NCBI GenBank assembly: GCA_021845985.1
Contig: JAJZES010000006.1
Coordinates: 1 to 64,000, forward strand
DNA from: Pseudomonadota bacterium
Lineage (GTDB): Bacteria > Pseudomonadota > Alphaproteobacteria > Acetobacterales > Acetobacteraceae
Direction of reading: 5' to 3'
Length of the DNA: 64,000 bases
In this document: positions 8,704-17,086 of the stretch, piece by piece
Layout: each line of letters begins with the position of its first letter
How positions within the stretch are numbered: position 1 is the stretch's first letter
The notes under the pieces: model-generated
What the model was told of the DNA's origin: nothing
Database searches by the model: none
Seen by the model: the letters and a program-made list of their open reading frames with translations, nothing else
Position numbers and translations under genes: made by a program

Positions 8704-9456
8704 TCATTCCCGCCCGACCTCGCAGGCCAGCACGTAGCCGCCGCCGCGCACCGTCTTGATCAGTTGCGCCTGCCGCCCGTCATCCTCCAGCTTGCGCCGC
8801 AGCCGGCTGATGGCGACGTCGATGGCGCGGTCGAACGGCCCGGCCTGCCGGCCGCGCAGCAGATCGAGCAGCATGTCGCGCGTCAGCACCCGGTGCGGCC
8901 GCTCCGTCAGCGCCAGCAGCAGATCATATTCGCCGCCGGTCAGCGGCACCTCGACCCCCTCCGGGTTGAGCAGCCGCCGGCGCGGCGGCTCCAGCCGCCA
9001 GCCGCCGAACAGCAGCGCGCGTGGCATCGCCTCCGCCCGGCTCTGCGCCTCGCCGGCGCGGCGCAGCACGGCGCGGATGCGCGCCAGCAACTCGCGCGGC
9101 GCGAACGGCTTGGCGAGGTAGTCGTCGGCGCCGAGTTCCAGGCCGATGATGCGGTCGGTCTCCTCGCCCATCGCCGTCAGCATGACGATCGGCACGGTCG
9201 AGACGCCGCGCAGCCAGCGGGCGAAATCGAGACCGCCCTCGCCCGGCAGCATCAGGTCGAGCACGACGAGATTGAAATGCCCGTTCGGCCATGCCCGCCG
9301 CGCGTCGCGCGCGTCGCGCACGGTGCTGACCCGAAATCCCTGTTTTTCCAGGAAGCGGGCGAGCAGGTCGCGGATCTCGCGGTCGTCATCGACCACCAGG
9401 ATATGCGGCGGCGCGCCGGGGGCCGGGCCGCTTGCGGCAAGAAGCGGGCTTTCCAT
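8704..9456 (-). CDS. OmpR-family response regulator
   Basis: This 250-residue DNA-binding regulator is partner to the kinase 13 bases downstream. The receiver domain (about 18-130) has the acidic cluster VVDDD at 21-25, phospho-acceptor Asp67 in VVLDLMLPGEGG, a TA switch in VMLTAMG, and Lys in LAKPFAP. The C-terminal winged helix (about 150-245) ends with AIDVAISRLRRKLE and TVRGGGYVL, which are OmpR-type. I use the ATG at 9456 (MESPLLAASG); the frame is open further upstream but that part is antisense to the divergent glycosylase gene. The promoter should lie in the 90-base gap to that gene. Confidence 0.92.
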   Translation of the reverse strand: MESPLLAASGPAPGAPPHILVVDDDREIRDLLARFLEKQGFRVSTVRDARDARRAWPNGHFNLVVLDLMLPGEGGLDFARWLRGVSTVPIVMLTAMGEETDRIIGLELGADDYLAKPFAPRELLARIRAVLRRAGEAQSRAEAMPRALLFGGWRLEPPRRRLLNPEGVEVPLTGGEYDLLLALTERPHRVLTRDMLLDLLRGRQAGPFDRAIDVAISRLRRKLEDDGRQAQLIKTVRGGGYVLACEVGRE

Positions 9457-9546
9457 GAAGGCAACATTAGGCGCGATGCGGCCGGCACAGAAGGGGCCGC
9501 CGGGCGTGCGTTGCACTCGGTTGCGATTCCTCGCAGAACGTCGGCT

Positions 9547-10215
9547 GTGAGCTTTCCCCATCTTCCGCCGGAGGCGCGCGCGGCACTGGCCGCGCTTTGC
9601 CTGCGCGATCCCGATCTCGCCCGGATCGAGCCGGCCGCCGGCCCGCTGCCGTGGCGCCGCCGCCCTGCCGGCTTTGCCGGGCTGTTCCAGGCGATCGTCG
9701 GCCAGCAGATCAGCAACCAGGCCGCCGCCGCCATCTGGCAGCGGGTCGCCGCCCTGCCGGGGGCAACCACGCCCGACGGCGTGCTGGTGCTGTCCGACGA
9801 GGCGCTGCGCGGCGCCGGCCTGTCGCGGCCGAAAGTGGCGCATGCCCGCGCGCTGGCCACGGCCTTCGCCGACGGCCGGCTGGACGCCGCCGCGCTCGCG
9901 GCGATGGACGACGAGGCGGCGGTGGCGGCGATCTCGGCGGTGCGCGGGCTGGGCCGTTGGACGGCGGAGGTCTATTTGCTGTTCGCGCTCTGCCGCGACG
10001 ACATCTTCCCCGCCGCCGATCTGGCGCTGGCCGCCGCCGCGGCGCATCTCAAGGCACTGGCCGAGCGGCCGTCGCCGGCGGCGCTGCGGGCGCTGGCCGA
10101 GCCGTGGCGGCCGCAGCGCGGGCTGGCGGCGCGGCTGCTGTGGCACCACTGGCGCCACGTCACCGGCCGCGCCGCGATGGACGATCTCGTACTCCTGCCG
10201 GAGGTTTCGCCATGA
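9547..10215 (+). CDS. DNA-3-methyladenine glycosylase, AlkA/HhH-GPD type
   Basis: This 222-residue base-excision repair enzyme removes alkylated bases from DNA. The helix-hairpin-helix-GPD core is visible: FQAIVGQQISNQAA near the N-terminus, LRGAGLSRPKVAHAR, then VRGLGRWTAEVYLLF and DIFPAADLAL, whose Asp is the expected catalytic residue. It lacks the N-terminal domain of E. coli AlkA, like many short alphaproteobacterial versions. Start chosen at GTG 9547, since no ATG in frame is available in the gap from the divergent regulator. Its stop overlaps the start of the following crotonase gene (ATGA). Confidence 0.88.
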   Translation: MSFPHLPPEARAALAALCLRDPDLARIEPAAGPLPWRRRPAGFAGLFQAIVGQQISNQAAAAIWQRVAALPGATTPDGVLVLSDEALRGAGLSRPKVAHARALATAFADGRLDAAALAAMDDEAAVAAISAVRGLGRWTAEVYLLFALCRDDIFPAADLALAAAAAHLKALAERPSPAALRALAEPWRPQRGLAARLLWHHWRHVTGRAAMDDLVLLPEVSP

Positions 10216-11003
10216 GCTTTCCCCTGCATCCGAATCTTCCGGTGGTGCGCCGCGGCGATCTCGCCATCGTCAGCTTCGACCGACCTGACAAGCGCAACGC
10301 CTTCGACCTCGGCATGTGGCGGGGGCTGGCGGCGACGCTGGCGGCGCTGTCGCAGGACGAGACGCTGCGCTGCGTCGTGCTGCGCGGCGCCGGGACGGAG
10401 GCGTTCAGCGCCGGGGCGGACATCTCCAGCTTTGCCGCCGAGCGCGGCAGCCGGGCGCAGGAAGACGTGTACGCCGTGGCGCTGCATGAGGGCATGCAGT
10501 CGATCCGGCTGTGCCAGCACCCGGTGGTGGCGATGATCATGGGCTGGTGCATCGGCGGCGGCGCCGGAATCGCCACGATGTGCGATTTCCGCGTCGGCGG
10601 CGAGGACATCCGCTTCGGCATCACCGCGCGCAATCTCGGGCTGTGGTACCCCTATGCCGAGATGGACCCGGTGGTGCAGCTCGCCGGCACCGCGGTTGCC
10701 GCCGAGGTGTTCATCGAGGGCCGCATCTTCAGTGGTCGCGAAGCCTATGAGAAGGGTTTGCTGTCCCGCGTGGTGCCCGATGAGGCGGTGGAACGCGAGG
10801 CGCTGGCGCTGGCCGGCCGCATCGCCGAGGGCAGCCCGCTGTCGGCGCGTTTTCACAAGGCAGCGCTGCGCCGGCTGCGCGGCGAGCTGCCGATCCCGGC
10901 GGCGGAGCAGTCGGCGGCCAACGCCTTCGTCGAGACCGAGGATTTCCAGGACGCGGTGCGCGCCTTCCTGGAACGGCGCCAACCGGTATGGCGCGGGCGC
11001 TGA
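10212..11003 (+). CDS. Crotonase-fold protein lacking both hydratase glutamates
   Basis: This 263-residue protein has the enoyl-CoA hydratase/isomerase fold: FDRPDKRNAFD, AFSAGADISSF and GWCIGGGAGIATMCDFR mark the CoA and oxyanion-hole region. The two glutamates used by true hydratases are missing: the GGGCE site reads GGGAG, and the later QPE site is replaced by TARN in FGITARNLGLWYP. Hydration is therefore unlikely; another CoA reaction such as isomerisation or C-C bond chemistry is more plausible. The ATG at 10212 overlaps the glycosylase stop by four bases, so the two are co-translated although no functional link is known. A hairpin follows the stop. Confidence 0.82.
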   Translation: MSFPLHPNLPVVRRGDLAIVSFDRPDKRNAFDLGMWRGLAATLAALSQDETLRCVVLRGAGTEAFSAGADISSFAAERGSRAQEDVYAVALHEGMQSIRLCQHPVVAMIMGWCIGGGAGIATMCDFRVGGEDIRFGITARNLGLWYPYAEMDPVVQLAGTAVAAEVFIEGRIFSGREAYEKGLLSRVVPDEAVEREALALAGRIAEGSPLSARFHKAALRRLRGELPIPAAEQSAANAFVETEDFQDAVRAFLERRQPVWRGR

Positions 11004-11013
11004 GCGGGAGGGC

Positions 11014-11030
11014 GGCGGCGTGTCGCCGCC
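11014..11030 (+). terminator. GC hairpin after the crotonase gene
   Basis: A 7-base stem (GGCGGCG at 11014-11020, CGCCGCC at 11024-11030) with a 3-base loop lies 11 bases after the stop. No U-tract follows, so intrinsic termination is only a possibility. Confidence 0.35.
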
Positions 11031-11255
11031 GGCATTGATTGCGCTGCGACAATTTCAGCGGCGGTTAACTTCGACGTGAAGTCATCCATACGTCACCGTG
11101 CTGTCGTTCGCCTGCGCGGCGAGTGGGTGTAGAAGACCGGCTGAGCGGAAAGTCCTGCGCGGCGAACGGGAAAGCCGGACAATTCCGACCGAATAGTAAC
11201 CGATCGGCCAGCCAGCCATGAACGAGCGGTTGTGCCGCCCCAAGGGAAATCCAGG

Positions 11256-11498
11256 ATGGCCGAAGTGACGACACGTCCCGCATTCGACCGCGCGCAGACG
11301 CAGGCGGTGCGCCGTGCCCTGAGCCGGACGCGGGACCACACATCGCTGTCGGATCTGCTGTTTCTGGAGCGCTGGGAGATGGCGCCGATCCACGGCCCGG
11401 CGGCGGCCCTGCGGGTGGCACAGATCCGCCGCGCCAATCCGGACCTCGCCGAGCAGGTGCGCGCCGAGGTGGCGCGGGCACAGGCGCGGCGCGACTGA
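11256..11498 (+). CDS. Small protein of unknown function (80 aa)
   Basis: An 80-residue reading frame from ATG 11256, with codon use like its neighbours (GC at third positions). The sequence is charged and helical, with LSDLLFLERWE in the middle and an Arg/Ala-rich tail; no signal peptide, membrane segment or known motif. An upstream AAGGGAAATCCAGG stretch can serve as the ribosome-binding site. It lies alone between the crotonase and CoA-transferase genes. Function not known; coding status inferred from codon bias and the ribosome-binding site. Confidence 0.55.
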   Translation: MAEVTTRPAFDRAQTQAVRRALSRTRDHTSLSDLLFLERWEMAPIHGPAAALRVAQIRRANPDLAEQVRAEVARAQARRD

Positions 11499-11638
11499 CT
11501 GCACGCCCGGCGCCGCCGCTTCCTGCCACGCTGTCGCCACACTGCGCCGGCGGCCCCAACGAGGGCAGCGCCAACGTTGCACGCCGCGCGCCACAGTGGC
11601 AGCTTGACGGCAACAAACCGAGGCGGAGCGGGGCGGCA

Positions 11639-12346
11639 ATGGCGGTCAACAAAATCTATCCGAACGCGGCGGCCGGGCTGGCCGGGCTGCTGCGCGACGA
11701 CATGATGATCATGTCGGGCGGCTTCGGCCTGTGCGGCATCCCCAGTGTGCTGATCGAGGCGATCCGCGCCAGCGGCGTCACCGGCCTGACGGTGATTTCC
11801 AACAATGCCGGCGTCGATGATGCGGGCCTGGGGCTGCTGCTGCAGACGCGCCAGATCCGCAAGATGATCAGCTCCTATGTCGGCGAGAACCAGACCTTCG
11901 CCAAGCAGTATCTGGCCGGCGAGCTGGAGATCGAGTTCAACCCGCAGGGCACTCTGGCCGAGCGCATCCGCGCCGGCGGTGCCGGCATCCCGGCCTTCTA
12001 CACCCGCACCGGCGTCGGCACGCCAATCGCCGAGGGCAAGGAGGAGCGCGAGTTCGACGGGGTGCGCTATCTGATGGAACGCGGCCTGCGCGCCGATCTG
12101 GCCATCGTGCATGCCTGGAAGGCAGATCACGAGGGCAATCTCGTCTATCGCAAGACGGCGCGCAATTTCAACCCGATCATGGCCACCGCCGCGGCAACCA
12201 CTGTCGCCCAGGTCGAGATGCTGGTGGACAACGGCACCATCGACCCCGACCACATCCAGACACCAGGTATCTTCGTCAAACGCATGGTGATCGTCGGCGA
12301 CATCGACAAGCGGATCGAGCAGCGAACCGTGCGCAAGCGCGCCTGA
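11639..12346 (+). CDS. scoA: 3-oxoacid CoA-transferase, subunit A
   Basis: This 235-residue alpha subunit of a succinyl-CoA:3-ketoacid CoA-transferase helps move CoA from succinyl-CoA to acetoacetate or a similar acid, feeding ketone bodies and polyhydroxybutyrate products into the TCA cycle. Family blocks are [13 protein letters not shown] (the CoA-binding glycine loop), ISNNAG near 60, [33 protein letters not shown] and FYTRTGVGT. The ATG at 11639 follows a GGAGCGGGG stretch. The B subunit starts 17 bases after the stop, so the pair is an operon. Confidence 0.92.
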   Translation: MAVNKIYPNAAAGLAGLLRDDMMIMSGGFGLCGIPSVLIEAIRASGVTGLTVISNNAGVDDAGLGLLLQTRQIRKMISSYVGENQTFAKQYLAGELEIEFNPQGTLAERIRAGGAGIPAFYTRTGVGTPIAEGKEEREFDGVRYLMERGLRADLAIVHAWKADHEGNLVYRKTARNFNPIMATAAATTVAQVEMLVDNGTIDPDHIQTPGIFVKRMVIVGDIDKRIEQRTVRKRA

Positions 12347-12363
12347 GCGGAAAGGAGTCTGAC

Positions 12364-13014
12364 ATGCCCTGGACACGCGACGAAATGGCGGCCCGCGCGG
12401 CACGCGAGCTGCAGGACGGCTTCTATGTCAATCTCGGCATCGGCATCCCCACCCTGGTTGCCAACCACATCCCCCCTGGCATGACCATCCAGTTGCACAG
12501 CGAAAACGGCATGCTCGGCATGGGCGCCTTCCCCTTCGAGGGCGAGGAGGACCCCGACCTGATCAACGCCGGCAAGCAGACGGTCACCGAGTTGCCGACC
12601 ACCAGCTTCTTCGACAGCGCCGCCAGCTTTGCCATGGTGCGCGGCGGGCACATCGCGCTGTCCATCCTCGGCGCGCTGCAGGTCTCCGAACAGGGCGATC
12701 TGGCCAACTGGATGATCCCCGGCAAGATGGTCAAGGGCATGGGCGGCGCCATGGATCTGGTCGCCGGGGTGCCGCGCGTCGTCGTGCTGATGGAGCATAC
12801 CGCCGGAGGCAAGCCGAAGCTGCTCAAGCAATGCACCCTGCCGCTGACCGGGACCCGCGTGGTCAACCTCGTCATCACCGACCTCGGCGTGCTCGATGTG
12901 ACCGACGATGGCCTCGTGCTGGTCGATCTGGCCCCCGGCGTCAGCGTCGAGGAATTGCGCAGCAAGACCGAAGCGTCGTTCCGCATCCACCCCGACCTGC
13001 AGCGCGCCGCCTGA
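12364..13014 (+). CDS. scoB: 3-oxoacid CoA-transferase, subunit B
   Basis: This 216-residue beta subunit carries the catalytic glutamate, Glu47 in the [11 protein letters not shown] block, which forms the acyl-anhydride/glutamyl-CoA intermediates. Other family blocks are [23 protein letters not shown] and [11 protein letters not shown] strong ribosome-binding site (AAAGGAG at 12351-12357) is six bases from the ATG. It is co-transcribed with scoA and no third gene follows; a tRNA gene comes next. Confidence 0.93.
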   Translation: MPWTRDEMAARAARELQDGFYVNLGIGIPTLVANHIPPGMTIQLHSENGMLGMGAFPFEGEEDPDLINAGKQTVTELPTTSFFDSAASFAMVRGGHIALSILGALQVSEQGDLANWMIPGKMVKGMGGAMDLVAGVPRVVVLMEHTAGGKPKLLKQCTLPLTGTRVVNLVITDLGVLDVTDDGLVLVDLAPGVSVEELRSKTEASFRIHPDLQRAA

Positions 13015-13108
13015 GCGGCGGTCTGATCCGCGATTCCGGGGCTTGATCCACCCGGCATCGCGGCTCTATATGCGCCCCGCCCGCGACGATGCCGCGCGGG
13101 ACACGGGC

Positions 13109-13184
13109 GGGGCCATAGCTCAGTTGGGAGAGCGCCTGAATGGCATTCAGGAGGTCGTCGGTTCGATTCCGATTGGCTCCACCA
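13109..13184 (+). tRNA. tRNA-Ala (GGC)
   Basis: A 76-base cloverleaf including an encoded CCA. The acceptor arms GGGGCCA and TGGCTCC pair fully with one G-U. The anticodon stem CCTGA/TCAGG encloses the loop ATGGCAT, giving anticodon GGC, which reads GCC/GCU alanine codons. The T-arm GTCGGTTCGATTCCGAT is normal. It lies between scoB and the Sco gene on the same strand. Confidence 0.95.
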
Positions 13185-13207
13185 CCGCCAGCCTGAAGGA
13201 TGTCGAG

Positions 13208-13807
13208 ATGAGCCGTGGCTGGCGCACTTGGCTGCTGCCGACCCTGGCCATCATCGTGGTGCTGGTGATTGGCGGTGGCGCCTGGCTTTACATCTCGCAG
13301 GATGTTTCGGCGCAGATCGGCGGCATCGGCGGGCCGTTCACGCTGATCGACGGCAGCGGCCAAACCGTCACCGACCGCACCTTCCGCGGCCGGTTCATGC
13401 TGGTCTATTTCGGCTACACCTTCTGCCCCGATGTCTGCCCGACGACGCTGACCACCGTGGCCGCCGCGCTGGACCGGCTGGGACCGCAGGCCGATCAGGT
13501 GCAGCCGTTGTTCATCACCGTCGATCCGGCGCGCGACACGCCCAAGGTGATGCATGAGTATACCGCCGCCTTCAGCCCGCGTATCCTCGGCCTGACCGGC
13601 AGCGAGCAGCAGATCGGCGCGGTGGCGCGCGGCTATCGCGTCTATTTCGCCAGCCACGCCGCCGCCGGCACCAGCGACTATACCGTCGATCACAGCTCCA
13701 TCCTCTATCTGATGGGGCCGGACGGACGTTTCGTGGCGCCGCTGCGCACCGACCAGTCGGCCGGCGCGCTGGCGGCGGAAATCCGCAAGGACATGACCGA
13801 ACGATGA
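13208..13807 (+). CDS. Sco1/SenC-family copper chaperone for cytochrome oxidase
   Basis: This 199-residue membrane-anchored thioredoxin-fold protein delivers copper to, or reduces, the CuA site of cytochrome c oxidase. One N-terminal membrane helix (about 8-28) is followed by the periplasmic domain with YFGYTFCPDVCPTT (the CxxxC copper site), VDPARDTP, and the copper-ligand His in VDHSS. I chose ATG 13208 because it gives the usual short cytoplasmic tail before the anchor; the frame is open back through the tRNA. Its stop overlaps the next start (ATGA), linking it to the PCu(A)C gene. Confidence 0.92.
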   Translation: MSRGWRTWLLPTLAIIVVLVIGGGAWLYISQDVSAQIGGIGGPFTLIDGSGQTVTDRTFRGRFMLVYFGYTFCPDVCPTTLTTVAAALDRLGPQADQVQPLFITVDPARDTPKVMHEYTAAFSPRILGLTGSEQQIGAVARGYRVYFASHAAAGTSDYTVDHSSILYLMGPDGRFVAPLRTDQSAGALAAEIRKDMTER

Positions 13808-14247
13808 CATACCTTACCCTGACGGCAGTGCTGCTGTTGCTCGCCACCCCGGCCGCGGCGCAGACGCCGGCGCCAGGCATTGAGGTATCGCAGCCATGGG
13901 CGCGGGCGACGGCCGGGGCCGGCCGCTCCGCCGCGGTCTATTTCACCCTGCGTGACCACGGCGCTGCCGACCGCCTGACCGGCGCCAGCACCCCGGTTGC
14001 CGGCATGGCGATGCTGCATGAAAGCACCGAGAGCAACGGCGTCGCCCATATGCGCATGCTCAACGCCATCGAATTGCTGCCCGAGCATGACACGGTGCTG
14101 CGCCCCGGCGGCCTGCACCTGATGCTGACCGGGCTGAACGGGCCGCTGCGGCAGGGCCAGACGTTCAGCCTGACCCTGACCTTCGCCCACGCCGCCCCGG
14201 TGACGCTGACGGTGCCGGTGCTCGCCCCCGGCGCCGCCGGCCCCTGA
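13804..14247 (+). CDS. Periplasmic copper chaperone PCu(A)C
   Basis: This 147-residue protein has a cleavable signal peptide (LLLLATPAAAQ) and the PCu(A)C (DUF461) domain. The Cu(I)-binding Met/His set is visible in GMAMLHES, VAHMRM and GGLHLMLTGL. These proteins hold copper in the periplasm and pass it to Sco and the oxidase. The four-base overlap with the sco gene is the common arrangement of this pair. Proline/alanine-rich C-terminus, no other domain. Confidence 0.9.
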   Translation: MTYLTLTAVLLLLATPAAAQTPAPGIEVSQPWARATAGAGRSAAVYFTLRDHGAADRLTGASTPVAGMAMLHESTESNGVAHMRMLNAIELLPEHDTVLRPGGLHLMLTGLNGPLRQGQTFSLTLTFAHAAPVTLTVPVLAPGAAGP

Positions 14248-14380
14248 GCTGACGCCGCGGCGGCGTGTTCACGCACGCGCCTGCATTCCCCTGGCGGTGC
14301 AACGGCAGCTGTACGCCGACGTTAGTCCGCCGGCCGACGCGCAATATCAGCAGTCCGGCCGGACAGGAAAGGGCACATCA

Positions 14381-14638
14381 ATGTCGATTATCGGGTGGAT
14401 CTTGCTTGGCTTGATCGCGGGATTCATTGCCAGCAAAGTCGTCAACAATACCGGCGAGGGAATATTCCTCGATATTATTCTCGGCGTGGTTGGGTCGGTG
14501 GTTGGCGGCTTCATCTTCAGCACCTTCGGCGCCGCCGGGGTGACCGGGTTCAACCTGTACAGCATGCTGGTTGCCGTGGTCGGCGCCATCATCGTGCTGT
14601 GGCTGTATCACGCGATCAGTGGCGCGCGGCGCGTGTGA
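14381..14638 (+). CDS. GlsB/YeaQ/YmgE-family small membrane protein
   Basis: This 85-residue protein has three membrane segments and the family's glycine-rich pattern: IGWILLGLIAGFIASKV, then IILGVVGSVVGGFIF and a third helix near 60-78. The family is sometimes named transglycosylase-associated but its function is unsettled, with links to stress and acid response. The ATG at 14381 follows AGGAAAGG. It is a single gene followed by a hairpin. Confidence 0.88.
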   Translation: MSIIGWILLGLIAGFIASKVVNNTGEGIFLDIILGVVGSVVGGFIFSTFGAAGVTGFNLYSMLVAVVGAIIVLWLYHAISGARRV

Positions 14639-14649
14639 CCGGGCACGCC

Positions 14650-14675
14650 GCCCCTTCCTGGCGACGGGAAGGGGC
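14650..14675 (+). terminator. Stem-loop after the GlsB-type gene
   Basis: A perfect 9-base stem (GCCCCTTCC at 14650-14658, GGAAGGGGC at 14667-14675) with an 8-base loop starts 11 bases after the stop. There is no T-run, as is common for hairpins in this GC-rich window, so termination is likely but not certain. Confidence 0.5.
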
Positions 14676-14832
14676 TGCCGGCCGGTAGCCAGACCGCTGC
14701 CTCATCGTAACATCGACATAACCGGCTTTTCATTCCGCTCCGTCCGGGCCAATGTCAGGCACTCTGGCGGCGGCGGGACGACTCGATCCCTGGCGTTGCC
14801 CCAATAGAGTCGCAACGAACTGGGAGTCCCGC

Positions 14833-15861
14833 ATGAACATCCGCCTGCCTGCTCTGGCCATGACTGGCCTGGTTGCCTGTGCGTTCGGCGCGCCCGAGGC
14901 GATGGCTGACGGCAGTGGTTCGGCGACTCTCGATGCGGTGAAGGCGCGCGGGCAACTGGTCTGCGGCGTCGCCGGGCAGGTGCCGGGCTTCTCGCTGCCG
15001 GACAGCCAGGGGGTGATGCGCGGACTCGACGCCGATGGCTGCCGCGCCGTCGCCGCGGCAGTGTTCGGCGATATGAACAAGGTCAAATACGTCAACCTGA
15101 CGACGCAGAACCGCTTCACCGCACTGCAGTCGGGCGAGGTCGATGTGCTGATCCGCAGCACCACCTGGACGCTCGGGCGGGAGGCCAATCTCGGCGCCGA
15201 ATTCGCCGGCGTGAACTACTACGACGGCACCGGCTTCCTGGTGAAGACGGCGACCGGAGTGAAATCGGCCAAGGAACTCGACGGCGCCACCATCTGCGTG
15301 CAGCCGGGCACCAGCACCGAGCTGGCCATCGCCGATTATTTCCGCCGCAACAACCTCAAATTCACACCGATCCTGATCGAGAACCTGGCGGAGATTCAGA
15401 CGGCGTTCCTGTCCGGCCGCTGCGACGTCTATTCGACCGACAGCTCGGGGCTGGCCACCTTCCGCGCCACCCAGCCGACCAAGGAGGATTTCGTGCTGTT
15501 GCCCGAAATCATCAGCAAGGAGCCGCTTGGCTACATGGTCCGCAAGGGTGACGACAAATGGTTCGACATCGTCCGCTGGACCTATTTCGCCCAGCTCACC
15601 GCCGAGGAGGAGGACGTTTCCAGCAAGAACGTCGATGAGCAGATGTCGAGCACCAACCCCGACATTCGCCGCCTGCTCGGGGTCGAGGGCGACATGGGCA
15701 AGGCCCTCGGGCTGGATAACAAATGGGCCTACAATATCGTCAAGCAGGTCGGCAATTTCGGCGAGATGTGGGACCGGGACATCGCCGTGCTCGGCGTGCC
15801 GCGCGGCATCAACAATCTGTGGACCAAAGGCGGCATCCAGTACGCTCCGCCGATCCGCTGA
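14833..15861 (+). CDS. aapJ: General L-amino-acid ABC transporter, periplasmic binding protein
   Basis: This 342-residue solute-binding protein captures L-amino acids in the periplasm for the AapQM permease. A signal peptide of about 25 residues ends at AMADG. The family-3 binding-protein domain shows VCGVAGQVPGFS, ALQSGEVDVLIRSTTWTLGREA, VQPGTSTELAIADYF and the C-terminal VLGVPRGINNLWTKGGIQYAPP typical of AapJ. It heads a four-gene operon; 14 bases separate it from aapQ. Confidence 0.95.
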   Translation: MNIRLPALAMTGLVACAFGAPEAMADGSGSATLDAVKARGQLVCGVAGQVPGFSLPDSQGVMRGLDADGCRAVAAAVFGDMNKVKYVNLTTQNRFTALQSGEVDVLIRSTTWTLGREANLGAEFAGVNYYDGTGFLVKTATGVKSAKELDGATICVQPGTSTELAIADYFRRNNLKFTPILIENLAEIQTAFLSGRCDVYSTDSSGLATFRATQPTKEDFVLLPEIISKEPLGYMVRKGDDKWFDIVRWTYFAQLTAEEEDVSSKNVDEQMSSTNPDIRRLLGVEGDMGKALGLDNKWAYNIVKQVGNFGEMWDRDIAVLGVPRGINNLWTKGGIQYAPPIR

Positions 15862-15875
15862 CCGGCACGGCGCCG

Positions 15876-17084
15876 ATGTCGCACGCCGCCGGCGACCCGC
15901 GCCTGATCGGCGCACAACAGGCGCCGCGCAAGCCGTGGCGCCTGTCGTGGAGCGATCCGCGCACCCGCAACGTGGTGTGGCAGGTGGTCGTCATCGGCGC
16001 CGTCGGCGCTGTGTTGTGGTATCTGATCGGCAACACCAACCGTAATCTGGCGGCGCGGCACATTGCCACCGGGTTCGGCTTCCTCGGCCGGACGGCGGGG
16101 ATTCCGATCGGCGAACAGCCGATCCCGTACAATTCGGCCACCGACACGTTTGCCAAGGCGCTGCTGGAAGGCATCCTCAACACGCTGAAAGTGGCGGTGG
16201 TCGGGATCATCCTGGCCACCATCTGGGGCACGCTGATCGGCATCGGCCGCACCTCGCGCAACTGGCTGGTGGCGCGGTTGACGGCGATCTATGTCGAGAC
16301 GCTGCGCGACATCCCGGTGCTGCTGCAGCTGCTGTTCTGGTACACCCTGCTGCAGGGGCTGCCGGCGCCGCGCCAAGCGATGCGCCTGGGCAGCATCTTC
16401 CTGTCCAACCGCGGCATCAAGATCCCGGTTCTGGTCTGGAGCGGCGCCTATTCCTGGGCGGTGCTCGGCGGCGTGCTGGGCATCGGGCTGACGGTGGTTT
16501 GGGCCCGCTGGGCCAAGCGGCGGCGCGACGAGACCGGCTCGGCGCCGCCGGTCTGGCCGGTGGCGCTGGGGCTGATCATCGGCCTGCCGGTGCTTATCTG
16601 GGCGTTGCTCGGCGCACCGCATGTCGTCGATGCGCCGGCGCTGCACGGCTTCAACTTCGTCGGCGGCGCCACCATCACCCCGGAATATGCCGCGCTGCTG
16701 CTCGGCCTGAGCATCTACACCGCCGCCTACATCGCCGAGATCGTCCGTTCGGGCATCCAGTCGGTGCCGCACGGCCAGTGGGAGGCGGCCGGCGCGCTCG
16801 GGCTGCGGCGCGGCACGGTGCTGCGCATGGTGGTGCTGCCGCAGGCGCTGCGCGTGATCATCCCGCCGATGACCAGCCAGTATCTCAACCTGACCAAGAA
16901 CAGCTCGCTCGCCGTGGCGATCGGCTATCAGGACATCGTCTCGATCGCCAACACCACGCTGAACCAGACCGGACAGGCGATCGAGGGCATTGCCATCATC
17001 ATGGCGGTCTACCTCGTCATCAGCCTGTCGATCAGCCTGTTCATGAACTGGTACAACGCCCGCATGGCGCTGGTGGAACGCTGA
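15876..17084 (+). CDS. aapQ: General L-amino-acid ABC transporter, permease AapQ
   Basis: This 402-residue inner-membrane permease is one of two that form the channel of the Aap transporter. It has the long form typical of AapQ: an N-terminal helix near 30, the LEGILNTLKVAVVGIILATIWG segment, an insert of hydrophobic helices around 190-260, and the ATPase-contact EAA loop EAAGALGLRRGTVLRMVVLPQ. Start at ATG 15876 gives MSHAAGDPR. Two bases separate its stop from the aapM start, indicating tight coupling. Confidence 0.95.
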   Translation: MSHAAGDPRLIGAQQAPRKPWRLSWSDPRTRNVVWQVVVIGAVGAVLWYLIGNTNRNLAARHIATGFGFLGRTAGIPIGEQPIPYNSATDTFAKALLEGILNTLKVAVVGIILATIWGTLIGIGRTSRNWLVARLTAIYVETLRDIPVLLQLLFWYTLLQGLPAPRQAMRLGSIFLSNRGIKIPVLVWSGAYSWAVLGGVLGIGLTVVWARWAKRRRDETGSAPPVWPVALGLIIGLPVLIWALLGAPHVVDAPALHGFNFVGGATITPEYAALLLGLSIYTAAYIAEIVRSGIQSVPHGQWEAAGALGLRRGTVLRMVVLPQALRVIIPPMTSQYLNLTKNSSLAVAIGYQDIVSIANTTLNQTGQAIEGIAIIMAVYLVISLSISLFMNWYNARMALVER

Positions 17085-17086
17085 GC

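Noticed and set aside
14230-14260. Short palindrome after the PCu(A)C gene (ACGCCGCGGCGGCGT)
   Set aside because: Only a 5-base stem with no T-run; indistinguishable from background in GC-rich DNA.
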